DNA of 64,000 nucleotides, from positions 61,362-125,361 of the forward strand of contig JAMHWD010000013.1 in assembly GCA_035911135.1 (NCBI GenBank), given 5' to 3'. The notes below the pieces were generated by a model that did no database searches, was not told the origin of the DNA, and saw only the letters and a program-made list of their open reading frames with translations. Of the stretch, positions 53,359 through 61,119 are shown piece by piece. A program made the position numbers and the translations under genes. This DNA comes from JAMHWD01 sp035911135. GTDB lineage: Bacteria > Pseudomonadota > Alphaproteobacteria > Micavibrionales > Micavibrionaceae. The stretch's first letter is position 1; every line of letters begins with the position of its first letter.

Positions 53359-54963
53359 ATGAGTGTCTCTTTCCTTAGAAAAGCGCAGTATTTCGCATTG
53401 GGTTTGATTGTCGCGCTGGCGGCCAGTGATCCGGTATATGCGGGTGCGGCCGTTGATGATATCTCCAGCAATATTGTTATCAGCAGTGCCAGACTGCCCG
53501 GTCTTGTCACGGCGTTTTCCTATCTTCTGGCCATTTTCTTTGGCGTGATGGGTGTCCTGAAGCTCAAGGACCACGTCATCAATCCGACACAGGTGCCGCT
53601 CAAGGCTTCGATGATCCGGTTTATCGCCGGCGGCGCTTTGCTGACGCTTCCTATCGTTCTCGAAGCGGCCCGGATTTCGATCACCGGTAACGTTCCTCCG
53701 GGCACCACCTATATTCAGCTGCTCAGCGCGGCTCTTGGTAACATCACTGGTACTGTTACGGGCGGCGGTGCGGTCAACCAGGGCTTTAACCAGCTTCTGG
53801 GCAATATCATCACCAGTATCGACAGCACGCCGGGTATTGTAACGGCGGCGTCTTATTTGCTGGGTCTGGTTATGATTGTGGGGGGTATCCTCAAGATCAA
53901 GGATCATGTGGAAACTCCGGAGCAGGTGCAGATCAAGGAAGGCGTGATCCGTCTTTTGATTGCCGGTGCGCTCTTTACGCTTCCTGTTATCTATCTGGCT
54001 GCAGAAAATACGATTACAGGCACAACGGCACCATTCTCGCCGTTTGCTGCGACGATTACATCTTTATATTCTACATCCACCATTGCGCCGGTAACGGCTT
54101 GCGCGGGCGGTACGGATCTTGGCGGTACGATTTGCCGTTTTGTCGATATGACCGGCACAACGCCCGGATTTCTGACCTCGATATCCTATCTTTTCGGGGT
54201 TGTGCTGGCCGTTTGGGCTTTGCTTAAAATCCGTGATCATGTCCTTAATCCCAATCAGACATCGGTTTGGGAAGGCGCCAGCCGCCTGATCGCCGCAGGC
54301 GCATTCTTTGCGATGCCGTATGTTGCATTCGTATTGATGCAAACCGTCGAGACGGGCACATTCTTCGATATTACAAACTATTATAACGGTGCGACCGTAA
54401 CTTGTGCCGGCCCGCTTTCGCTGGATATGAGCCTTGCCTGTTTCATGCAGGATATCATGGCGCCGATGCATATTCTGGCCAACCATTTTGCGATGGTTGC
54501 CGGGGTGGTCTTTATCATGATCGGAATATCCCGCCTGATGAAAAGCGCGCAGGATGGTCCCCGCGGACCTGGCGGCATGGGTACGATGATGACATTCATC
54601 GTGGCCGGGATCTTGCTCTCCTATAATACGATTATATCTGCCTTCTCCGTGAGCATTGCTGGTGATTCGGTTGTTAATACAAATGCCAGTCTGGTTTACA
54701 CAACCGGTATGACCGCCGCCGAACGTGGCCATGTGGAAATTGTGATTGCGGCTGTGCTGCAGTTTCTCATTATCGTCGGCATTATCAGCTTTATTCGCGG
54801 CTGGTTCATTGTGCGCCAGGTTGCCGAAGGCAATTCGCAGGCCTCGATGATGGCCGGTGTCACTCATATTGTCGGCGGCGCGCTGGCGATAAATCTTGGT
54901 CCGCTTCTGACAGCGGTTCAGCAATCCCTAGGTATTACCGGCGTCGGTGTATCCTTCTTGTAA
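53359..54963 (+). CDS. icmC: DotE/IcmC-like membrane protein with repeated modules
   Basis: About 534 residues with signal ending PVYAG. Three homologous modules of 60-70 residues are obvious: PGLVTAFSYLLAIFFGVMGV with LKLKDHVINPTQ, PGIVTAASYLLGLVMIVGGI with LKIKDHVETPEQ, and PGFLTSISYLFGVVLAVWAL with LKIRDHVLNPNQ. Each is followed by a helix with RL or RF and AAGALFTLP-like sequence. A fourth, divergent module starts near residue 370. Legionella IcmC has about 194 residues and one module. Position between icmG and icmD supports the IcmC/TraQ role. Confidence 0.85.
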   Translation: MSVSFLRKAQYFALGLIVALAASDPVYAGAAVDDISSNIVISSARLPGLVTAFSYLLAIFFGVMGVLKLKDHVINPTQVPLKASMIRFIAGGALLTLPIVLEAARISITGNVPPGTTYIQLLSAALGNITGTVTGGGAVNQGFNQLLGNIITSIDSTPGIVTAASYLLGLVMIVGGILKIKDHVETPEQVQIKEGVIRLLIAGALFTLPVIYLAAENTITGTTAPFSPFAATITSLYSTSTIAPVTACAGGTDLGGTICRFVDMTGTTPGFLTSISYLFGVVLAVWALLKIRDHVLNPNQTSVWEGASRLIAAGAFFAMPYVAFVLMQTVETGTFFDITNYYNGATVTCAGPLSLDMSLACFMQDIMAPMHILANHFAMVAGVVFIMIGISRLMKSAQDGPRGPGGMGTMMTFIVAGILLSYNTIISAFSVSIAGDSVVNTNASLVYTTGMTAAERGHVEIVIAAVLQFLIIVGIISFIRGWFIVRQVAEGNSQASMMAGVTHIVGGALAINLGPLLTAVQQSLGITGVGVSFL

Positions 54964-55000
54964 AATTTTTGTCAAATTGCGACAAAAATATGGCAAAAAC

Positions 55001-55029
55001 TTGTCATCTTTCAAAAACTGTGTTATGAT
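55001..55029 (+). promoter_or_regulatory. strong predicted promoter of icmD
   Basis: TTGTCA and TATGAT are separated by exactly 17 bases, a near-consensus sigma-70 promoter inside the secretion operon. The -10 ends 40 bases before the icmD ATG, which is itself preceded by GAGGAG. Confidence 0.75.
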
Positions 55030-55068
55030 GGTACTATAAGCTAACAATTTGGTAGAGGAGACCAATCC

Positions 55069-55458
55069 ATGTTTAACTTCAAGAAGACTTACTACACTCT
55101 CGGCGCGGCAACGACTGTCGGGATCATGACAAGCTCCAGCGCTCATGCTGCTAACAACTTCGGTAGCATTGCTGAAAACGTCACACTCTCGATCGCCAGC
55201 GTACCTGGTCTTTTGACCGCTCTTGCGTACATGTTCGGCGTTCTGCTGGGTACACTCGGCGTTATGAAGATCAAGGATCACGTTGAAAACCCATCCCAGA
55301 CTCCGCTGAAAGACGGCGCGATTCGTCTGGCAGCTGGCGGCGCACTCTTTACACTGCCGATCATCTTTGAAGCGATGCGTGAAACAGTTGCTGACGGCGG
55401 TGCTGCCGGTACAACGACCGCTACGCTGGTCAAGAAAGTTACGTTTAACGTTAACTAA
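55069..55458 (+). CDS. icmD: type IVB secretion protein IcmD (DotP)
   Basis: A 129-residue protein, close to Legionella IcmD (132). A signal peptide ends SSAHAA. The single module PGLLTALAYMFGVLLGTLGV, MKIKDHVENPSQTPLKDGAI, RLAAGGALFTLPIIFEAM is the same unit that is repeated in the upstream gene. Codon use is strongly biased (AAC, GGC/GGT, CTG, GCT), much like the porin at 14.4 kb and unlike flanking icm genes. Own promoter at 55001 and a strong GAGGAG site. Confidence 0.9.
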   Translation: MFNFKKTYYTLGAATTVGIMTSSSAHAANNFGSIAENVTLSIASVPGLLTALAYMFGVLLGTLGVMKIKDHVENPSQTPLKDGAIRLAAGGALFTLPIIFEAMRETVADGGAAGTTTATLVKKVTFNVN

Positions 55459-55480
55459 GAAATATGTGGGGTCAGGCTTT

Positions 55481-56200
55481 ATGCCGCAAAGCATAAGTGT
55501 AGCCCTTGGCATTGCCCGTCCAACAGGCAAGGCCAGACAGATAAAGGGAGGAGCCGGGAAAACCGGCTCCTCTTCGTCTGATCTCAAGTTACCCAATGAG
55601 ATCAAGCAAAGAATTTTTGAGCGCGATCATCATACCTGCCAGGCCTGCGGCTTTGTTGCCAAGAAATATCAGGATGTGCATTTTATCAATCACAACCGCG
55701 CGGATACGTCGGATAAAAATCTTCAGACTTTATGCATTTTTTGCAATCAGTGCTTCAATCTAGAAGACGCCAGTCTCATGCGATCGGGTGTGCTGATATG
55801 GATGCCGGAAATCGAGCAGATCCGCCTTCATCATATTGCGCGGTCGATTTATGTTGCCCGCATTTCCCAAGGGCCTATGGCTGATGCCGCCCGCAAGGCA
55901 TTGGATGCTATTATGGAGCGCCGCGAGGAAGCCAAAAAGCGGCTTGGGACTGATGATCCTTATATTCTGGCTGAAGTGTTCCGGGATTATCTGGGTGAGA
56001 AGCATTACGCGCTGCGCGAGCAAAAAATCAAGGGTTTGCGCCTGTTTCCGCTGGATCGGCGCATTATCAAGGAGGCCGATCTGGAATTTAACCAATTCCC
56101 GCAGATTTTGGCCTATTGGCGTTCCAAGGATGGGCCGTTTGGCGGAAAAACCCCGCCGCAATGGATCTCGATATACAAAGCCTTGGCCGGGAATACATAA
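55481..56200 (+). CDS. icmJ: type IVB secretion protein IcmJ (DotN)
   Basis: 239 residues from the ATG at 55481 (MPQSISVALG), 22 bases after icmD; a longer frame from 55367 would overlap icmD. The zinc-binding HNH-like core is ERDHHTCQACGFVAKKYQDV and LCIFCNQCFNLEDAS, giving two CxxC pairs. IWMPEIEQIRLHHIARSIYV and the C-terminal LAYWRSKDGPFGGKTPPQW match IcmJ/TraT. In Legionella DotN is part of the coupling complex with DotL and DotM, which are not in this window. Confidence 0.93.
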   Translation: MPQSISVALGIARPTGKARQIKGGAGKTGSSSSDLKLPNEIKQRIFERDHHTCQACGFVAKKYQDVHFINHNRADTSDKNLQTLCIFCNQCFNLEDASLMRSGVLIWMPEIEQIRLHHIARSIYVARISQGPMADAARKALDAIMERREEAKKRLGTDDPYILAEVFRDYLGEKHYALREQKIKGLRLFPLDRRIIKEADLEFNQFPQILAYWRSKDGPFGGKTPPQWISIYKALAGNT

Positions 56201-56308
56201 TCTGTATTCCTTTTGGGATTTATTGAATTCCTCTCTATATCATCGGCTATAATTATTTTATAATACTGGAAATAATTCCAATGCCCTTAAAGGTAAAAGC
56301 GGTAAATC

Positions 56309-59300
56309 ATGAAGTTTTTTGAACGGGCCCTGCTTCCATTTCAGAAAGGCCTCAAACAGTCTATATCGTCGATGATCAATCTGGAATCGGCGGATAATGA
56401 AACTTCGCTGGTCTCGATAGATGGCTCGCTGATTACCTATGTCAAGGTCAGCGGCTCGAAGCAGATCATCGGCGATGATGAATATAAAAAGATTATCGAA
56501 TCTTCAACCATCAAGATCGGCGCGCGATTTGACCGCCAAGGCCATGCGATGCAGGTCTATTTTTCGCGCGATCCAAGCCGTATCCGGCAGGAATTAGAGG
56601 CGCTTGTCCGCCCCAGCCGTATCACGGCCCAATCCTGTAATCTGGAGATGGATGATCTGTTCCAGGAGCGTATCAACCATCTTGAGCGCTATCTGACCTA
56701 TGAGGAGATGTATTTTGTCCTTTGGACGCGCCCCAGTATTTTGACCAAGAGCGAGCTTAAGCGCTCCACCTCCGAGGCTAAGGATCAGGCCAAGGAATGG
56801 CTTAATGCCGGGCAATCGCAATATCCGCTGGCGGCGCTTGAACCCTTGAGGACGCGTCATAAAAGTTTCGTATCGGCCATTACCTCCTCGCTTTTCGAAC
56901 TGGGCATCAGTGCGGAAGTTCTGGAAGTCCATGAGGCTGTGCGCTGCGTACGCGCCAGCATATTCCCTGAGAAGGCCAATGAAAAATGGCGCCCCTGTCT
57001 GCCGGGTGATCCGATCCCGACACGTGCGCCAAGCTCCAAGGTCGATATGTCCGATCTGCTCTGGCCCAATCTTCCCAATCAGATTGTCAGCGCAGATGCC
57101 AAGATTATCAGCAAAACGGTTGTGCGGATCGGCAATACTTTGTGGGCCGGCGCTGATATGTCGCTGGGGCCGATGGATGCCACGGCATTTCCGATTTTGC
57201 TCAATCGTCTTGTCGAGGCGGACATTCCGTTCCGTATCTCGATGCTAATTGAGGGCGGCGGCGCGTATTCCACGCAGTTCCGCGCCTTTGCGGCCACGAT
57301 GATGGGTCCCACCAATTCGATGAACAAGCAGATAAAATATTCGCTGGAGGGTCTGCAAGCCATGGCCCGCAGCGAACCTGTTGTGCGATTCCGCTGTTCA
57401 TTTGCGACTTGGTGCCCGATTGATAAAAAAGATGCGATCATTGATCAGATTTCGGTTCTTTTGCAATCCATAGAAAGCTGGGGCTATTGTCAGGTCAGTG
57501 AATTTTCCGGCGATCCGCTGGAATGCATCATGTCTTCGGCCATGGGTGTGATGTGCGCCGGTACGGCCCCAACAGGCGTTGCGCCGATGTTCGAGATCAT
57601 GAAGCTCTTGCCATGGCAGCGCCCTTCCAGCCCGTTCTCACAAGGCTCGATGCTGTTCCGTACGCCAGATGGTAAAGTCTGGCCTTATCAGACCGGTACA
57701 AATATCACCACAACATGGTTTGATCTTATTTTCGCCCAGCCCGGCGCGGGTAAGTCGGTTTTGCTGAATACGCTTAATCTGGGAACGATCCTTTCGCCGG
57801 GTTTGAGCCGTCTGCCCTATGTGGCCGTGATTGATATCGGCCCCTCATCATCGGGTCTGATCTCGCTGATCAAGGAAGCGCTGCCGATGAACCGTCAGCA
57901 TGAGGCGGCTTATTACCGTCTGCAAATGGCGCATCAATATGCGATTAACCCGTTTGATACACAGCTTGGCTGCCGCTTCCCGCTGCCTGATGAGCGAAGC
58001 TATCTGGTTGAGTTGATCACCTTGCTGTGTACGCCGCCCGGCTATGACAAGCCCTATGATGGTATTCAGCAGCTTGCCGGTCTGGTGGTGGATGAGATGT
58101 TCCGCTGGCGGGATGACCGCAGCGCCAATGCCGAACCGCGTCCTTATTTGCCGCGTCTGGAATCTGAAGTTGATGAAGCTTTGCAGCGCTTTAACGTGCA
58201 TCTGCCGACTGATCCGTACTGGTGGGATGTGGTCGATAAGATGTTTGATCTGGGCCAGTATCATATCGCCGGTATCGCCCAGCGCCATGCCGTGCCGACA
58301 TTGAACGATTCGATCACCGCCTCGCGCCGTCCGCAGATCCGTACCTTGCTGGAGGAAACATCAGTTGGTTTCAGTACGGAATCGGTCATCAATGCCTTTG
58401 AACGTATGGTTACCTCGGCTATTCGCGAGTTTCCGATTTTGTCATCGGTGACACAGTTCGATATTTCCGATACGCGTATCTGTTCGCTTGACCTTATGGA
58501 TGTCGCCCCGCAGGGCGATGAATCGGCCGATCGCCAGACGGCCATCATGTACATGCTGGCGCGGCATGCGCTGGTGCGCTCATGGTGGATGGGTAAGGAA
58601 GCCCTTACTTTTATTCCGGAGCGTTTCCGCGAGTATCATGAATTAAACCTTCAGCAGATTGCGGAATCTCCCAAACGTCTTTGCTATGACGAATTCCACC
58701 GTACCAGCAAGTCGCACTCTGTGCGGTCACAGGTCGTACGTGACGTACGTGAAGGCCGTAAGCGGGGCGTTCAGATTGTTCTGACTTCGCAGTTATTGGA
58801 TGACTTTGATAAGGATATGGTCGATCTTGCCACGGGCGTATGGGTCTTGGGTACGGCGATTTCTGATAAGGCGGTTGATGACGTACAGGAGCGTTTCGGC
58901 CTTTCTGAAACCGCGCGTCAGATTATTCGTTCAAAACTGACTGGCCCGAAATCCATTGGCGCGCCTTGTCTGTTTGTTCTGGGTTCAACTGATGGCCGCT
59001 ATGAGCAGCATTTGTATAATACGCTCGGCCCCATTGAATTATGGGCGCTTTCCACATCATCAGAAGACGTATCGATCCGCAACCGCGTTTATCTGAAGCT
59101 GGGCGCAAGCCGCGGTCGTCAGATTCTGGCCGCCAGCTATCCCGGCGGTTCAGCCCGCAGTGAAATTCGCCGCCGTGTTCTGGTCCGCAGCGAAAGCGGC
59201 GAGTCTCGTCAGGCGATGGTGAGTGCAATCATTGAAGAAATCGTCAATGAAATCGTCGAGGCAAGCAGATTGGCGCAGAAGGAAGAATCTCTTGCCCGCG

Positions 59301-59314
59301 TCAAAATTGCGTAA
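56309..59314 (+). CDS. icmB: type IVB secretion ATPase IcmB (DotO)
   Basis: A 1001-residue VirB4-like ATPase, almost the length of Legionella DotO (about 1009). Walker A is LIFAQPGAGKSVLLNTLNLG near residue 480. The Walker B region is SPKRLCYDEFHRTSKSHSV near residue 790, followed by REGRKRGVQIVLTSQLLDDF. The N-terminal half has the long partner-interaction domain (MKFFERALLPFQKGLKQSIS). With DotB it energises the channel from the cytoplasm. It is preceded by about 110 bases that separate it from icmJ. Confidence 0.97.
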   Translation: MKFFERALLPFQKGLKQSISSMINLESADNETSLVSIDGSLITYVKVSGSKQIIGDDEYKKIIESSTIKIGARFDRQGHAMQVYFSRDPSRIRQELEALVRPSRITAQSCNLEMDDLFQERINHLERYLTYEEMYFVLWTRPSILTKSELKRSTSEAKDQAKEWLNAGQSQYPLAALEPLRTRHKSFVSAITSSLFELGISAEVLEVHEAVRCVRASIFPEKANEKWRPCLPGDPIPTRAPSSKVDMSDLLWPNLPNQIVSADAKIISKTVVRIGNTLWAGADMSLGPMDATAFPILLNRLVEADIPFRISMLIEGGGAYSTQFRAFAATMMGPTNSMNKQIKYSLEGLQAMARSEPVVRFRCSFATWCPIDKKDAIIDQISVLLQSIESWGYCQVSEFSGDPLECIMSSAMGVMCAGTAPTGVAPMFEIMKLLPWQRPSSPFSQGSMLFRTPDGKVWPYQTGTNITTTWFDLIFAQPGAGKSVLLNTLNLGTILSPGLSRLPYVAVIDIGPSSSGLISLIKEALPMNRQHEAAYYRLQMAHQYAINPFDTQLGCRFPLPDERSYLVELITLLCTPPGYDKPYDGIQQLAGLVVDEMFRWRDDRSANAEPRPYLPRLESEVDEALQRFNVHLPTDPYWWDVVDKMFDLGQYHIAGIAQRHAVPTLNDSITASRRPQIRTLLEETSVGFSTESVINAFERMVTSAIREFPILSSVTQFDISDTRICSLDLMDVAPQGDESADRQTAIMYMLARHALVRSWWMGKEALTFIPERFREYHELNLQQIAESPKRLCYDEFHRTSKSHSVRSQVVRDVREGRKRGVQIVLTSQLLDDFDKDMVDLATGVWVLGTAISDKAVDDVQERFGLSETARQIIRSKLTGPKSIGAPCLFVLGSTDGRYEQHLYNTLGPIELWALSTSSEDVSIRNRVYLKLGASRGRQILAASYPGGSARSEIRRRVLVRSESGESRQAMVSAIIEEIVNEIVEASRLAQKEESLARVKIA

Positions 59315-59323
59315 AGGGCGGTC

Positions 59324-59920
59324 ATGGCCAAGGCAGAAATTGCTCCTGAAGAGAAGATAAAAGAAGCCAAGAAAAAACTTCTGCGCCGCGCTTTGGCAGA
59401 GGATGAGGGCACGGCTGCGCCAAGAAAACTTACGCCCATGCAGCAAAAGAAATTGCTGGCGCGTAAGAAAAAAATGCGCCGTTATGCCCTGTTGGGCGTG
59501 GTTGGATTGTTCAGTTATCTCGTCTATTGGGGATTCAAGCCATACAAGACAGGCCTGAATTACGGGATTTGCAAGGTTTTCATAGAGCAAAGTGTTTTAT
59601 ATCCCGATACGCTTCATTTCAGCGAAGTGATGGATTTTAGCGATTCTGTGCGGATCTGGTATTCCTATTACGATTCATTTGGCGATTACCGCTTGCAGCA
59701 GGCGCAATGTTATTTCCGGCTTGATGATACGTATGGCTATGCTGTCAGCCGGATTACAATCGGGCGTCTGGAAGTTGATCCGGACAAGATCAATCTATTC
59801 AATCATTCCTTGGGTTCGATCATTAAAAACCCGCCGGATTTGACTTATCCGACGCCTCTGCCCAATGATATCAAGGATCTCAAGTTCGAATTTGAAAAAT
59901 TCCGCAAGGCTATTCTTTAA
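59324..59920 (+). CDS. single-pass membrane protein linked to icmB
   Basis: 198 residues. A very basic, helical N terminus (KIKEAKKKLLRRALAEDE; LTPMQQKKLLARKKKMRRYA) precedes one membrane helix (LLGVVGLFSYLVYWGF) and a soluble domain outside with two Cys (NYGICKVF, QAQCYF). AAGGGCGG lies just before the ATG, 9 bases after icmB, so it is very likely part of the same mRNA. No known family; IncI plasmids have the similarly placed traV, but I cannot show homology. Confidence 0.6.
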   Translation: MAKAEIAPEEKIKEAKKKLLRRALAEDEGTAAPRKLTPMQQKKLLARKKKMRRYALLGVVGLFSYLVYWGFKPYKTGLNYGICKVFIEQSVLYPDTLHFSEVMDFSDSVRIWYSYYDSFGDYRLQQAQCYFRLDDTYGYAVSRITIGRLEVDPDKINLFNHSLGSIIKNPPDLTYPTPLPNDIKDLKFEFEKFRKAIL

Positions 59921-60042
59921 GAAAACCAGCCTTTTCGGGCGCTACGGAATATGGTAGATATCATAGAAATCAAGGGGATGCGCCATCGCATCTCAAAATT
60001 TGCGATAATAATTCAGTCATGCTATTGTCAAGGAAATTAACT

Positions 60043-60177
60043 ATGAAAATCAAACATGTTCTTTGTTTTGCGCTGCTTTCAGGCGTATTGGTCTTGTCTG
60101 CCTGTTCCAACACGGTTGATGGTTTTGGGCGGGACATGGAAAGCGCAGGCCGTAATATACAGGGCACTGTGAAATAA
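60043..60177 (+). CDS. entericidin-like small lipoprotein
   Basis: A 44-residue protein starting MKIKHVLCFALLSGVLVLSA with the lipobox SAC (Cys 21). The mature part, CSNTVDGFGRDMESAGRNIQ, matches the entericidin A/B pattern C-NT-G-G-D-G. AAGGAAAT lies about 8 bases upstream. Entericidins are small envelope lipoproteins tied to stress and stationary-phase lysis control. It could be transcribed with the next gene, 18 bases later. Confidence 0.8.
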   Translation: MKIKHVLCFALLSGVLVLSACSNTVDGFGRDMESAGRNIQGTVK

Positions 60178-60195
60178 TTTTGAAGGTATGAAGCA

Positions 60196-60516
60196 ATGAG
60201 ATATTTCATTTTTCTGGCAGTTCTTGCAGTTGCGATTGCACCAGCATCGGCGGATGAGTTTGGCCCGCGATTTGGAAGCACCGCACCTTATGCGCTGGGG
60301 AATGATATCAACCGGGCTATTGCCGATACGCAAGGCATGGGCGCGGAAGATCTCAATGACATTATGCCGGCTTCGGGGACAGAGACACCTGCGGCCGAGA
60401 CGACCGAGGATGCAAAAGCCCCTGCTGCAAGCGAGGCGGCAGAGACGGTCGATCCCGCGCAAACACCAGAATTAACGCCATCAAACGCGCCTGAACAACC
60501 TGCCGTAAAGCCTTAG
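60196..60516 (+). CDS. small exported Ala/Pro/Glu-rich protein
   Basis: 106 residues with a signal peptide ending APASA. The first part of the mature protein is ordered (DEFGPRFGSTAPYALGNDIN), the rest low-complexity Ala, Glu, Pro and Thr. Start ATG 60196 follows GAAGG by about 10 bases. No family is recognised. It lies 12 bases before the PycTM-like gene. Confidence 0.55.
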   Translation: MRYFIFLAVLAVAIAPASADEFGPRFGSTAPYALGNDINRAIADTQGMGAEDLNDIMPASGTETPAAETTEDAKAPAASEAAETVDPAQTPELTPSNAPEQPAVKP

Positions 60517-60528
60517 AAGCACTTCACT

Positions 60529-61101
60529 ATGAATACAGCCCCCAATCTTGATCCGGTCCCCCCTATAGGGCCGGGTTTTTCCGCAAGCCCTGATCAACCG
60601 CGTTGGGAAGCCTTGCTGCGCGGGCAGATAGTTTCTGCCACGATTGCCAAATTCTTTAACTATGTGAATCTTGCCGACCAAAAGGCGCAAACCATGATCG
60701 TTTTGAATACGGTTATGATCCCTGTTGCGCTGAACTGGATCGATAAGCCTGATTATAATGTGGGCGCGGCTGTATCAATTGTAACGGCCATTATCAGCAT
60801 CATGAGCGCCATTATTTGTATTTATCCCAAGCGCCGGGGCGGCAGAAAACCGGATGGTACTATCAATTTGCTGCATTTTGGCGATATTGGCCGGTTGAAA
60901 GAAGCAGAATTTCTGGCGGAATTCCTGCCGATATATAATGAACCTGCGCGCCTGGCCGAGGCGGCGATCAAGGATATTCATGATGTGGCGCGGCGCATTA
61001 TCCGTCCTAAATTTTATTGGCTCAAGCTTTCCTATATAGTATTTTTCTTTGGCAATCTTCTGGCGATTGCCACGACTTTTTATTGTGTTTTTACGCCCTG
61101 A
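60529..61101 (+). CDS. PycTM/DUF5706-like membrane protein
   Basis: 190 residues. FFNYVNLADQKAQTMIVLNT near residue 44 fits the conserved opening helix of the Pycsar-effector transmembrane domain (pattern ADxKAxxL), followed by a helix (AVSIVTAIISIMSAIICIYP). A charged middle with IKDIHDVARRIIRPKFYWLK leads to a final helix (SYIVFFFGNLLAIATTFYC). Such domains act as membrane-disrupting effectors in nucleotide-signalling phage defence. No cyclase gene is adjacent, so a defence role is not established. Confidence 0.6.
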   Translation: MNTAPNLDPVPPIGPGFSASPDQPRWEALLRGQIVSATIAKFFNYVNLADQKAQTMIVLNTVMIPVALNWIDKPDYNVGAAVSIVTAIISIMSAIICIYPKRRGGRKPDGTINLLHFGDIGRLKEAEFLAEFLPIYNEPARLAEAAIKDIHDVARRIIRPKFYWLKLSYIVFFFGNLLAIATTFYCVFTP

Positions 61102-61119
61102 TATATTTTGAAATTCATC

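Noticed and set aside
30363..59920. Conjugative plasmid or ICE
   Set aside because: Despite the IncI-like order there is no relaxase, replication protein, integrase or coupling protein in the window, and flanking genes are chromosomal housekeeping functions.
59980..59996. GATGCG/CGCATC hairpin after the icmB-linked gene
   Set aside because: Only a 6-base stem and no T run follows, so it is not a convincing terminator.
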